Assembly: GCA_001839685.1 (NCBI GenBank)
Contig: MLAK01000920.1
Location: 1-47,149 of the forward strand
Reading direction: 5' to 3'
DNA from: Tritrichomonas foetus
Taxonomy: Eukaryota > Parabasalia > Tritrichomonadida > Tritrichomonadidae
Length of the DNA: 47,149 bases
Shown: piece after piece, positions 28,801 to 35,991 of the stretch
Position numbering within the stretch: the stretch's first letter is position 1
How the letters are laid out: each line of letters opens with the position of its first letter
Program-made: the position numbers and the translations under genes
The notes under the pieces: model-generated
Seen by the model: only the letters and a program-made list of their open reading frames with translations
Databases searched by the model: none
Told to the model about the DNA's origin: nothing

Positions 28801-31449
28801 TAAGTTCTTTAATCTCTCGAATTCTCTTCTTCTTTGATCCAATTTTTCAGCAACTACAATTACATTAGATGTTTCTACTTTTATTGAATGAAATTCATAG
28901 ATACTTTTCTTGAAATCTTCAATATCTTTTATAAGCTTTCCTTTATTAGTTAAATGTTCACCTGTAACATTTCCTTTTTCATTATTAGATTGATTTTCAT
29001 ATTTGGAAATTGCATGGAAAAATTGATACAATTTAATTTTCGCTTCATAAACATTTGAATAGTTTTGATTGGCTTCATAAAGGAATTCTGCGAAAAATTC
29101 AATTAATTTAATTACAAAATTTAAGGAGTCATTCATTGAATCAAAGTTCTCTTTAATATGCTCAATCAAACACCTTTTAGTATGCCATTGCTCAACATTA
29201 TTTGATGGTTGGGACATTTTTTCATGTAATGAAAGAATTAATTCTAATAAGTTCTTTAATTGAAAATCACTATATGCTGTTAAGTAACGGAGTATATATT
29301 GTTGATATTCAAAGAATTTTTGATTTATCATTTTGAAAAATGGATTTAAATCTGCAATTATGTATTTTAATGTAACTATTGGCTTAAATTCATGATTTAT
29401 TTTATTAATTGCTTTGGTTGCATTTAGTAATGAATCATGAATTCTATTGAAGTTAATTTCTTCAGGTGAAACAATTGGACTTTCACCTTTCATTAAAACA
29501 GTAAAGAAATCTTTTGGTAACACTTCAATCAACATTTCGAATGGATTATCAGGAATATCTGCAATGATTGAATTTATCTCCGCAAATAAAGCATGTAATG
29601 TATTGAAATCATCTGTAAAGAATTTAGTCCATAGATTAAGAGCGTTTTGATAAGCATTTTCCATTGAGGCTGTCTTTAAAATATTAGGTTGATCAATCTC
29701 TTCTGCTTGAATCTTGTTAACAGGATTATCTTCAAATGTTTTGAATATTTTTTCGATTTCTGATGAACCTGTTTTTATAAAATCATCGAGGGAAGGTCTT
29801 TCTGTTTTCAAAACTTCATTCACAGAAACAAGGAATTTTATTTGTTTGTTAATAATAAATTCTGGAAGCTGGTTTAAAATTTTGGTAATTTGATTTGATA
29901 AAACAGTTGATATTCGAAAATCTACCATTGTCATGATCAATTCTTGTTTCTTTTGCGATTTTCCTTCAATCATATCATATGTAAGATTATACATTTTTCT
30001 ATACATTTGACCTCTTGCGAATAGTATAATAGTCTGAATATTAAATTGTAATTCTTCAAAAAACTTTTTAAGTTCAGTATTTTGATCAATAGCTTCAAAC
30101 ATTTCTTTTAATATTTCACGTTGTTCAAATTCCATTAAAAACTGAACTATTTCTTTGCTAACACTATAATCAGGAAGTGAGATAGAATTGATTTTTGATT
30201 GTTTTAAGTGTCCGGGTAAATTCAATTTTGGAACATAAATTGATGTTGGTCCTAAATTTTCTTTCTGGAGAAGTTTCCTTTTCTTTGGATTTTCCCAATC
30301 TTGTGAATATTGAAATTTGCTTTCGGCCATTATAAAAGACTCAAATAATTCAGGCATTAATTTATTAATAATGGGATGATTTCTTTCTTCTTCATTTAGC
30401 ATTTGCAAAGATTTGAAAAGTAGATTTGGATTTGACGGATCTTTGATATTTTTGGCCATTTTAATAATTTTACTTTGGACTCTACATTCCATATCCAAAA
30501 TTTTCCGAGTTTTTTGTGCCATTTCCCTTCGTAAATTGAATCTTTTTTCATCTTCGAAACCAAATCGAACCGATACTCGATGAACCTCTTTTTCTTTATT
30601 ATTATCGAATTTAATAGTCACCATTTTACTGTATAAATTACTCATCTCATCATTGCTGCTTGACTCATTTGTATCATCAACATGATTTTCTTTTTCAACT
30701 TCTTTCTCATTAATATTGATTTGTTGATTCATATCGTTTTTCTGTATTTTATTGTATGAATAATGGATTATGTTACTATTTTTTTCATTTGATATTTTAA
30801 TAATTTTGCATGGAACCCATCCTGTATCGAATTCTTCATCACAGAATAAAGAGAAACCATCAAAAGTTCCTTCTTTTTCAATTTTTTCTTTTGCAATCTC
30901 AATAACACCAATGTCGAAATCAGGATCATCATATAAATATAAAAATTCGTTGGCATCATCTTCATTTTCATTTCCAAATGGTGTTTCACAAGTTTTTGTT
31001 AGTAATTTTGGAACATTTGGTCGTGCAGAACTAATTGATTTGTTTCCTGCTGGTTTCGATCTTGGAATTACAAGTTTTGGTGGAATTAGCATAAATTTTT
31101 TGAGCTCTGCCGGACTCATTGATGTGTATTCACGAGGTGGCCTGCTTCTTAAAGCTAAAATCTGTGGAACTTGTGGATCATCTTCGTAAACATATAATTC
31201 TTTCGGATATTTTAATTTGACAATATTCTTTGAATTTGTATTTTTGGCAGGACAATTGGGATCATGATATGTATGATTAAGTGGTTGTACGCGATCAGTT
31301 TTTTCGACTTTATCTGATCCATATAAAATTGAAAATAAATTTGATTGAGTTTCGTGAAATTTTTGATTCGTGGCTTGAATTTCTCTCTGTTGTTCGATGG
31401 GAATTCTCCTTCGTGGGGACTCTCCTGGAATTTGGCGGCGATTACTCAT
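19810..31449 (-). CDS. Divergent dynein heavy chain; AAA1, AAA3 and AAA4 nucleotide sites degenerate
   Basis: The 3879-residue protein (MSNRRQIPGES) has full dynein heavy-chain order with a shortened tail. Linker (DHC_N2): GNPTLRARHWSKIS near 1015 and IFPRFRFLSDSQL near 1270. AAA1 begins at about 1475 (FEYGFDYIG), but its P-loop position reads GPRVIKKT (1505-1512) and Walker B has Lys1557-Asp1558 in place of Asp-Glu. AAA2 has a good P-loop, GDPLSGKSS (1749-1757), and WIIFDG (1807-1812). AAA3 has GSSDVDKA (2105-2112). AAA4 has ITNLEFLPQ after PRMHA (from 2424), with no P-loop. The stalk coiled coil (about 2655-2760 and 2900-2970) encloses a well-conserved microtubule-binding domain (GMNHPPRGVLLVVRALLLIL from 2768). 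AAA5 (near 3050), AAA6 (near 3400) and a C-terminal domain follow. The intact frame shows selection. It probably acts in the flagellum as an inactive or regulatory heavy chain. Confidence 0.9.
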   Translation of the reverse strand: MSNRRQIPGESPRRRIPIEQQREIQATNQKFHETQSNLFSILYGSDKVEKTDRVQPLNHTYHDPNCPAKNTNSKNIVKLKYPKELYVYEDDPQVPQILALRSRPPREYTSMSPAELKKFMLIPPKLVIPRSKPAGNKSISSARPNVPKLLTKTCETPFGNENEDDANEFLYLYDDPDFDIGVIEIAKEKIEKEGTFDGFSLFCDEEFDTGWVPCKIIKISNEKNSNIIHYSYNKIQKNDMNQQININEKEVEKENHVDDTNESSSNDEMSNLYSKMVTIKFDNNKEKEVHRVSVRFGFEDEKRFNLRREMAQKTRKILDMECRVQSKIIKMAKNIKDPSNPNLLFKSLQMLNEEERNHPIINKLMPELFESFIMAESKFQYSQDWENPKKRKLLQKENLGPTSIYVPKLNLPGHLKQSKINSISLPDYSVSKEIVQFLMEFEQREILKEMFEAIDQNTELKKFFEELQFNIQTIILFARGQMYRKMYNLTYDMIEGKSQKKQELIMTMVDFRISTVLSNQITKILNQLPEFIINKQIKFLVSVNEVLKTERPSLDDFIKTGSSEIEKIFKTFEDNPVNKIQAEEIDQPNILKTASMENAYQNALNLWTKFFTDDFNTLHALFAEINSIIADIPDNPFEMLIEVLPKDFFTVLMKGESPIVSPEEINFNRIHDSLLNATKAINKINHEFKPIVTLKYIIADLNPFFKMINQKFFEYQQYILRYLTAYSDFQLKNLLELILSLHEKMSQPSNNVEQWHTKRCLIEHIKENFDSMNDSLNFVIKLIEFFAEFLYEANQNYSNVYEAKIKLYQFFHAISKYENQSNNEKGNVTGEHLTNKGKLIKDIEDFKKSIYEFHSIKVETSNVIVVAEKLDQRRREFERLKNLSRIYQQRDEFLGVELTEYKVLSEIEFNFLIFEPLWNIARYHNTTVEKWLSTNFIEVNVPEITDTLQGWSNEILEIKKLSEVIFDENQTNPYIINIRNYLKESDNSMNEYPINSSIDFVLKKNEELIGHIPILRELGNPTLRARHWSKISEVLGMPLDTNEGATWYWLIESEIEKHLLLVSSISSAAKMEFTIEKALQEMCEDLRTLKLKTTYSKGVMRLDDPSYALEMISKHRQRMQEIFIPPYVQPFLSKIADYEILANNLKQILKQTLEAQGKIDELQPAMESEDIKAQAPELASSFTERISQFNNFTRNFKLNISFHNIVSNQHFVEMSKELNVGLDAVKDDMKKVLEKKRQIFPRFRFLSDSQLVSIISNSRMPSMTKELFSLMYPAIKEAIIEDEQFCVGFLSYDNEEFLFKDKIWVNHNCIEKWHLLFDQQIGITMKSDLRKLIDQPLVDVDKIALNYPSQVVMLYLEVIFTSLINKAYATIESVLDTKKEQSFIDNFTHVINTLDHQIKLLHESLKFLYKPQTSNLLLTIGRQKEIVNRILKDHLITSKSTLWISTPKYFVDKDTNITVSIGDVAFEYGFDYIGFAALPLFGDNEYIFNTFSLLVNSGYTPLVCGPRVIKKTNLIFSFAHIIGKQPFVFPCVTHSSFDRIKQMTENVANVNSFIVLKDIFQLKPDVLNEINVMLLNTQQKRSNSCAIFATTSIEHGDFVTENYRVAFRPIVLNEIDIHYVLQSIFSAHGIDTNESITNKIETLIALIEKSFPPPLSSSLTPQVVIKLIREKPFDDVNNIEEVEKEIHKRLCCYFTEVLAFDDISKINPLIDQVLGPLSSENIIALPTKLTLMEHFMKALDIYAGVIVLGDPLSGKSSLIRQAMKEKESELIFINPMAIDFKELFGDTSSGLLGFHIQNAAKKQKESWIIFDGSCEDSWMDILTLAFTPPKRLSFCDGSMLNLPNTVRLIFETSDISAAAPSTLALCATIFISSDEITFDQRLELFLDNLKKDTKIFEQLSSKIIGSNLQAESLLEPIRSFSKIFIPKVIDYIEKQNMTPSFSFLHFINNYFTLLSCSILDYYYVDSNDSLNQKHNAEELIDDIPHLAMFSLFWTFAAPFSEDNRRKIDGLIHSVIGSTKYNDIFAFKRRYLSELFFNTSTHLWEEWNKGLTASLFFKNTNSEESLDHQLTEMTPMHLLIPESTLYPTLYITRILITQNQNIMFSGSSDVDKAVISDLCFRSPYAVNNLSPTTYLFQRNGTHHLLRSMVKSILPDTRSFSLRKPFLSLIDFNTSSNSSAGELIRFIIEHDFMHNTKTFAKEMTSGLRFLITTEEKEINPRLAHHAFVIQIPTPNNNARIDTLTKSIKVLWNLESNANVIASSLLSLLNEATKCFTFNIKHVFQLIHRVAVVKQNKPPEFLCEAIAHESVRVFFDPTHSEQILNKINQVTKHLSNVLNGKQINSYDISDKMLLTNFNSDSYHEFSVNSDLNKLAIENSNAQQKSIKLRFATSSLFKLDKESLQDFDPYLRMDVLRLARIVSLPRMHAFIITNLEFLPQQLLDGCQKLIGGEIHHKTHDLMKCFHNAFLKAGQTQTHQFLLINIDELNKEEKLLMMSLLHNYNVFNLFQRGEMLQILTSMYRKGASDSFGEATLESAPDYNELTSQFLVDCVTYFHWVISDHPPLSSPEFIEFSAPLQPFFATDIALKSFVVHEFKQNLIQSDWITNIEPERFEALLTAIRLNDLFQTIPYTKSYPYSLSFLKVFINSFNELCEKIEEQKASFMEIEECSEHLTTFLNDTNSSLKNMESDLVVVTNQIEESMKQLDALNEVTERQKELLEKETAVLYQQETAAAAMKKEIENQIAASKSALQSSAQELKSLSARDMAVIKGMNHPPRGVLLVVRALLLILGIDKNVKANESNSELELKWATGKKILNDPSFVSTLIDKSSNPLSNSEAQKLRIICNDENFEPSIIERSSSAAKSICKYIRSLLPYYDATSTYKSKMKEMENVQEDLTVLRQKHNEAMTKLNDANRESISLSNRQADNIRSKLSTEERLRNQRDKINHYTELYEMIEPLFNEWNEQQQEFEAFTKIASVQIIMQMFYHNWGSPLSNSKRIEFVKNLQEILKSLSIEVEPLIEYAKMKTRENDDIKALRNIFISKSNKNVYHKCRFKYPVTENWLENALMLSSDNKKWCVVEGLNLCPMTYLKQICLTSRFIFISALSPNFEEEFIHAIKRNYFVLLFDFNFESPINLVVKVQKAMKNNTPVHFHDESISIPPNFIIYFDAVTLINLRVVNLDLGYIKLGFNSFDIQERIRFSLFETTDLSLSDQMRRLEKSLLEKEDELLVAQNELKEFMLEIKENIFDNTELQSKFTYQIRTIKVLKQEIATIENEHQELMKNIGNSFEMSKEIVEMFNNNESLIKHLWKIFDRCIYSMQSFNLEKLKLLILTCYISEFGFTQIVPIICNVININFMKNDPNSNFDILKLSFDNIIQNIEEYFPTVLFNYQCPSLLLTEAKYHRPIILKSTKSIWLSTLLVSYIRKEHKCIISSYQDCFTSLNDAMRTGKILITVCSSDKEMQVLLSSIALNLSTTIFPPDFAFFIILTTEISYFPILSMCETIKVEQPLHYGATLSSLLQGLSKSVKIDFSTLSKYSLFDSAVNIFNSTVQNGSHFSFSDSIVSMEFIQRNNSLGFEEIGKYLIEYLYGTEFSTDTKSIHQIWKEVFLNSENSNEKPNISDDSKGKPLTKVAPKNASMLTSANVCQIPFSYDLESYGFSSKLDDYFKSRYLSNWISSSNSESISDSDHHDEFSEKECQIKYDKKLLNDIENIELPSAWVNEQQVAKAHIISILSRREEPTLAVSRRIEQLLSKPEIANASLLFDPVVFLKILKIDYSIQNHIDLSKITLYLSNENLNNKVKGLISIGASFIEEENRFVEDPGFHILPDLSIRAIPIDEVKDKHETNLFFKGQVVFKIKIDFSHSNNNTTHFIKIPSIDDSI

Positions 31450-32041
31450 GTGGAGAATTCTCTGCGTGTAAAACGGATAGTATCTGAAAAAGCTGGTATC
31501 GTCACGAAGGATCAGAATTCAAAATTCACATTATATTGAAAAATAGAACCAAATTTTTGAAAAGGTTTCTGATTTTTTTTTCCCCCCACAAATATTAGAT
31601 GTCATTCATATAGAAAATGTGTAGGTGAATATTACTTCAAATACAATTGACAAGATTGATTGAAAAAGTTTCCTAGCTTGCATTGTATGGAAATCATGAT
31701 TAAGAATATGAATACCATATGAATTGTTGTTAATTATTGTATACAGTCGATCAAGATTTTATTTATTTTTGTCCACTTTCTAAAATAAATTTATTGATTG
31801 CTTTACATCATTTCCATTTTGAGTTTTACACTAATCCAAGCGAGAATTCAAAGTGTCCAAAAACTATAATGTTTGTCTAATGGATATATGAATTTGTCCA
31901 GAAAATATCATATTTGTACAATATACATTTAAAAATGTCCAAAAACTAAAATATTTGTCTAATGTAAATATTTGGAAAAATGAATAATAAATCATAAAAG
32001 CTATATTTTCAAATATCTAATTTATTTAATAAACAACAAAG
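31450..32041. other. Dynein upstream region with decayed 41-bp repeat
   Basis: This gap lies between the 5' end of the dynein gene and the 3' end of the VPS9 gene, both on the minus strand. I see no gene. TAAAACGGA (plus strand, 31469-31477) lies about 20 bases upstream of the dynein ATG. The rest is AT-rich and holds a degenerate minisatellite at 31770-31976, listed separately. Confidence 0.6.
31770..31976. repeat. Degenerate 41-bp tandem repeat, 3 clear and 2 faint copies
   Basis: Copies beginning TGTCCA lie at 31854, 31895 and 31936, exactly 41 bases apart. Copies one and three share 27 of 29 bases at their left ends (TGTCCAAAAACTA.AAT.TTTGTCTAATG). The middle copy is more diverged. Weaker matches begin at 31770 (TGTCCACTTTCTAAAATA) and about 31813. 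It looks like an old minisatellite decaying in non-coding DNA. Confidence 0.75.
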
Positions 32042-34033
32042 TTACACAGATGATTTCGATTTTTTCATTGGAGACTCTAATTCACCATTTGAATCAGCCA
32101 ATGCTGATGATAATGATGGCATTGAACAAGTTTTAAGTGAAACTTGCTTTAATAGTTCCATAATTTGAAGTGATTCTGACTTTAATTTGGTATTGGCGAA
32201 TGAAAATTCTGCACAAAGCCCAAATTGTGGTGAGTAGGTATTCGCAAAAGACGCAATTCGTAGAAATTCTGGAACATCTGAAGCAAGTACAACACAGGTA
32301 AATAAACCAAAAACTACATCAAAAGGAAGCATTTCTTCAATTGGCTCGTCTTTTCGGTATATTGAAGCAGACATTTCGATTTCATGAAGCGCGTAATGAA
32401 CATGATGAAGAACATCAAGTGGATTCGTAAAGAAAGGTATAAATTCGATTTGCTCAACTGCTAAAGAATAATTTGGATCTTTTTTAAATATATATGCGGG
32501 AATATCATCACCTTTCATTTTGGGACAATAATGCAAAGGTGGTTGAAGTTCATCACATGTCATATTTTTGATTTTCTGAAGAATAAAATCATCAAATTGG
32601 CATTCAGCAAGATCAAAACTTCCCATAAATTCATCAACACTAGGTAATTTAATTTTTGATGGATTAAAAGTAGGAGCAACATGATCATTTGTAATATTAT
32701 TTTCCATTATGGGATTATCAGCACTTGCCTTCACTTTAAAACTATTTTCAGGACTACCACTATCATTGTCTTCACTACTGCTTTTTTCATCGGAAATACT
32801 CCCAAAACTACTTCCAGGGCTATCAGTAATATTACGTACAATGTTTCTATTTGGAGTATTTGAATTTGAATCAATTACACTTGGTGTATTTACACTTGGT
32901 GTAGTTACATTTGGGGTATTTACACTTGGAGTATATTCATTTGGTGTATTTATATATGGAGTATTGGTATTAGGTGTATGAAAAGGAGTCTTGTTAGAAT
33001 TCGTTGTTGGAGTATTAGGAGTTATTGTGGTATTTAGGATGTTTTCTCTAGAGTTATTGTGAGAGATGCTATTATAAGTAACATTTGGACGATTATAACC
33101 ATTAAAGCTATCGTAGCTACTATTTCCACCATAAGAATTGTAAGTATTATTTTGAAATCCAAAATTATTTGACATGGAATTGTTATTAAAAATACCAACT
33201 CTTGGATAAATTTCATCAAAAATCATTCTAAAGAAAAGTGGAACTAAATAACTTTGATACTCAAAAGGTAATGTTTTATATTTTTTGAACACACTATCAA
33301 TCATTTGCACAATTTTACTTGTTATTTTTGTTGGAGTCATTTGCTCGAAATATTGAAAAACTTCCAAAATAATATTTCTGCATGGCGAATCCGGTCTTGT
33401 CATTAAATACTCAAAAGTTTCTTGATAGGGGGTTGGAGGAAAGAATTTTAAAGATTGGTCAGCTGATACAGACACTTCTTTTAGTGTCATCAGTAAGAAT
33501 TTTTGACAGTCAATATTTAAAAAATCTTGTTGAAGTTTATTTTCAAATATTTTTGTTTCATTTCGATGAATTGCGGATAAAAGAGTAATTTTGCTTAAAG
33601 ATGTTGAAAAGTGACTTCCTAATTTTTCAACGTTTATTCGAACAACAAAATTTGGTGGAATCATCTCAGTTTTTGTGAAGATATGCATTAAACTCTCTGC
33701 ATATTGAACGAAACATTCTTGAAATTTATTTGTGAGTTTTTTTACTTTATACTCGAGAAATTTAATGCGATGATATTGATTGGATAATATTCGGGGTAAA
33801 AATGGAGGTTTTTTGATTGGAGTAATAGTATTTCGTTGAAGAATTGAATCATTTAATTTTTTAATGTCGTTTAATCTGGAAAATGTGTCCTTTTGAATAT
33901 TATATCGATAAACATTAAATGTCATTGATTTTGGGAGAGTAGTCGGAATGTGAGCAGCATCGAGGTTAATAAAAGGAAGAAGATACTTATTTTCGTCGAG
34001 ATATTTGAATAAAGGAAAAGCGTCAAAATCCAT
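32042..34033 (-). CDS. VPS9-domain-like protein with Thr-Pro-rich insert (putative Rab5-family exchange factor)
   Basis: I start at the ATG at 34033 (MDFDAFPLFKYLDENKYLL, 663 residues). An earlier in-frame ATG at 34111 would add 26 residues of unlike composition, and a TCACAT initiator lies 17 bases before 34033. Residues about 1-320 are helical. Residues about 320-480 are low complexity: an Asn/Ser/Gly stretch followed by many NTP-type repeats (NTPYINTPNEYTPSVNTP) and an acidic Ser run. The C-terminal part fits VPS9: TNPLDVLHHVHYALHEIE, then LPFDVVFGLFTCVVLASDVPEF with the key Asp at 572, then FGLCAEFSF, where most VPS9 domains have an invariant Tyr. VPS9 proteins load GTP on Rab5/Rab21. The family assignment rests on this pattern only. 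The final residues are basic (KKSKSSV). Confidence 0.6.
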   Translation of the reverse strand: MDFDAFPLFKYLDENKYLLPFINLDAAHIPTTLPKSMTFNVYRYNIQKDTFSRLNDIKKLNDSILQRNTITPIKKPPFLPRILSNQYHRIKFLEYKVKKLTNKFQECFVQYAESLMHIFTKTEMIPPNFVVRINVEKLGSHFSTSLSKITLLSAIHRNETKIFENKLQQDFLNIDCQKFLLMTLKEVSVSADQSLKFFPPTPYQETFEYLMTRPDSPCRNIILEVFQYFEQMTPTKITSKIVQMIDSVFKKYKTLPFEYQSYLVPLFFRMIFDEIYPRVGIFNNNSMSNNFGFQNNTYNSYGGNSSYDSFNGYNRPNVTYNSISHNNSRENILNTTITPNTPTTNSNKTPFHTPNTNTPYINTPNEYTPSVNTPNVTTPSVNTPSVIDSNSNTPNRNIVRNITDSPGSSFGSISDEKSSSEDNDSGSPENSFKVKASADNPIMENNITNDHVAPTFNPSKIKLPSVDEFMGSFDLAECQFDDFILQKIKNMTCDELQPPLHYCPKMKGDDIPAYIFKKDPNYSLAVEQIEFIPFFTNPLDVLHHVHYALHEIEMSASIYRKDEPIEEMLPFDVVFGLFTCVVLASDVPEFLRIASFANTYSPQFGLCAEFSFANTKLKSESLQIMELLKQVSLKTCSMPSLSSALADSNGELESPMKKSKSSV
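32860..33010 (-). repeat. Codon-level repeat encoding Thr-Pro tracts inside the VPS9-like gene
   Basis: On the plus strand this region repeats words such as GGTGTATTTACACTTGGTGTA at intervals of 15-18 bases, encoding NTPSVNTPNVTTPSVNTP-like sequence on the minus strand. The copies are imperfect, which suggests older slippage followed by divergence. Each Thr-Pro could be a proline-directed kinase site. Confidence 0.7.
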
Positions 34034-34426
34034 GGAAGAGAAAAATATGTGAAAATGTAACCATATTCTGTTAAAAATTCTGTGGATAAATGTTCGGATT
34101 ATCATTGTCATTTCCGGTCACTCTGCAAATGAAAAAAATAAGTGAAAAGAGGATTTCAAGGAACTATATATCATATTAAACCAGAATAAATATTTATATC
34201 AATCAATACTAACGTAAGCATGATTGATATTTATTCACTCTATGTTAAGTGAATCATATGATGCTTAATATTATAAGGGTGAATAAATAAAGAAGAATTG
34301 ATGAATGCATTTTTATATTTTACATATATTCAATAAGATTATGTAATCATTCGATCATCTGAATAAGCACTGCTTTATTGGCAGCTGTATAGCCAATCAT
34401 ACAGATTTTAAAATCAATAGTTAACT
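34034..34426 (-). other. Upstream region of the VPS9-like gene
   Basis: No gene is seen. The minus-strand TCACAT at 34052-34047 is a candidate initiator for the VPS9-like gene. A 7-base inverted repeat (ATTCACT 34233-34239 with AGTGAAT 34248-34254) lies in the middle of the gap. It is short enough to be chance. Confidence 0.5.
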
Positions 34427-34738
34427 TCAAAAAATATTCACAAAATTTTTATAAGGCTTGATTTCTTCAAGATGAACATCAAACCAAAGAAAAATTAAAG
34501 ATTTCCTTCTCAAATAGTCTCGATGAATTCCTATTCCAGAAAGATTAGAGAAAACATGAGCTAAAGATACTAAGCATTTTCTTGTTAAGTCTTTTTTTGT
34601 AATGGACTCGATAAACTTTAATCCATCAGATTGCTTATAGTCAAAATTTCCAAGTCTAATATCAGCAATCTCTCTCTCTGACATTTTAGTTCTTTTTCGT
34701 ATTTTAGGCGCATTATTAGGAAGAATAATTGATTCCAT
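34427..34738 (-). CDS. Small basic protein, function unknown
   Basis: A complete ATG-to-stop frame of 103 residues begins MESIILPNNAPKIRKRTK. A basic N-terminus (KIRKRTKMSERE) is followed by a compact, probably helical domain with LRLGNFDYKQSDGLKFIESI-like content, LTRKCLVSLAHVFSNLSGIG and HRDYLRRKSLIFLWFDVH. The composition is protein-like, rich in Arg, Trp, Leu and Phe in amphipathic spacing, and not what AT-rich noise gives. I do not recognise the family. Size and charge would suit a small nucleic-acid-binding helical protein, but that is speculation. TCATCT 36 bases upstream (34776-34771, minus strand) is an initiator-like word. Confidence 0.6.
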   Translation of the reverse strand: MESIILPNNAPKIRKRTKMSEREIADIRLGNFDYKQSDGLKFIESITKKDLTRKCLVSLAHVFSNLSGIGIHRDYLRRKSLIFLWFDVHLEEIKPYKNFVNIF

Positions 34739-35244
34739 GAAATCAAAAAATATTTTAGATCAGAAAAGTTAGATGAAAATCTCAAAAAAATTCAATACCT
34801 AATATACCAAAATAATTGATAGCATAGAAAAATCTTTGATATCATAACTTTCTTGCTTTCAATTTGACTTCGATAGTATCTAACGAATGGAATTTTGTTA
34901 ATCATATAAACTACATGCGGTACAGACCGTTTGAATATATATATTTCTAAGAAGACTTTATATTATTCAAAACATAACTTGGATAATGTTGGAATTCTAA
35001 ATCAATTGAAAAATTTCAATTCATATTCAATCTAGTATTTCAATGACATGAAATGGCATAGCTTTTCACAGCAATGATGAAAATAGTATTCTCCATTAAA
35101 TTCACACTCCAATGGGAATCCAATTCGTTTTGTTTGTTTTTTCGTTGATTTCCAAGATTCTGATCAATTTTTTTTCGACACATGTCATCAATTGACCAAA
35201 TATATATTTAATTTTTCTGTGAAAACACGTTATTTAGTAAACGT
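34739..35244. other. Divergent intergenic promoter region
   Basis: These 506 bases separate a minus-strand gene from a plus-strand gene, so both promoters should lie here. It is AT-rich with no gene. TAAACGTA (35238-35245) abuts the ATG of the plus-strand coiled-coil gene. Confidence 0.6.
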
Positions 35245-35991
35245 ATGAGAAACACTCGCCCTGCAACGGCATATTCATTACAACAATATGGTTTTTCAAC
35301 GCGAAATGGACCTCATTCCTCTCTAGAAAAGCAAAAATTTTCTAATCAAACAGTTGTTTTTTCCGTTTCCCCAAAACGCCGGGAATTAATAAAATGTACG
35401 TCATTAAAAAACAAAAAAGAAATTATTGAGTGGATAGAATCAGACAGACCAAATGGAATAGAAATATTAACGAAAATAGCGAATAATACAAAATCACCTT
35501 ACAAGCATTTAATTAGTCGTGCTTTGAAAGATCTAAAAATTGTTGAAAAGAGGGCAAATTTAATCACAGAAAATGATCTTCATGAAAAATTACAAAATGA
35601 AGAAGAAACATTGAATCAAACTGATTACTATCAAAGATTATTAGACAAAACACAAAAAGAAAATGAAATTCTGAGAAAACAATTAGAATCAAGTAAAAAG
35701 ATGTTATGTTCTCTGAATGATGATTATAAAAGGAGACAGGATTTAATGAAAAGCGTAAAAAGTAAACTTGATAGTGATGAGTATGATGATACATTTGAAA
35801 ATACAACTGATCAATGTGAAAAGAGAAAGAAATTTAAAGATGATAAAAGTGCACCGATTGACACTAGAATTACTATGTACAAAATGGAAGAAGATAGACT
35901 TGAAGACTTGTTATTTAAATTGGAAACGCGGTTATTCGCACTTACTCGCGAACAACGTGCAATGCTTGTTGGTGAATATTTAAATGAATAA
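35245..35991 (+). CDS. Coiled-coil protein, function unknown
   Basis: The 248-residue protein starts MRNTRPATAYSLQQYGFSTR, a basic, Ser-rich N-terminus. Residues about 60-100 (NKKEIIEWIESDRP, GIEILTKIANNTKSPYKHLIS) look like a small helical domain. A coiled coil follows at about 125-175 (DYYQRLLDKTQKENEILRKQLE). A charged linker leads to a second helical segment at the C-terminus (MYKMEEDRLEDLLFKLETRL, ending REQRAMLVGEYLNE). There is no signal peptide or membrane segment. Such proteins are common among basal-body and cytoskeletal factors, but no family can be named. The ATG directly follows TAAACGT. Confidence 0.7.
   Translation: MRNTRPATAYSLQQYGFSTRNGPHSSLEKQKFSNQTVVFSVSPKRRELIKCTSLKNKKEIIEWIESDRPNGIEILTKIANNTKSPYKHLISRALKDLKIVEKRANLITENDLHEKLQNEEETLNQTDYYQRLLDKTQKENEILRKQLESSKKMLCSLNDDYKRRQDLMKSVKSKLDSDEYDDTFENTTDQCEKRKKFKDDKSAPIDTRITMYKMEEDRLEDLLFKLETRLFALTREQRAMLVGEYLNE

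Noticed and set aside
30770..31189. 139-codon frame antisense to the dynein N-terminus
   Set aside because: It is a shadow of the dynein coding frame; its Ser/Phe-rich composition mirrors the sense codons.
34034..34111. 26-residue N-terminal extension of the VPS9-like protein
   Set aside because: Its composition differs from the rest, and a TCACAT initiator lies between the two ATGs.
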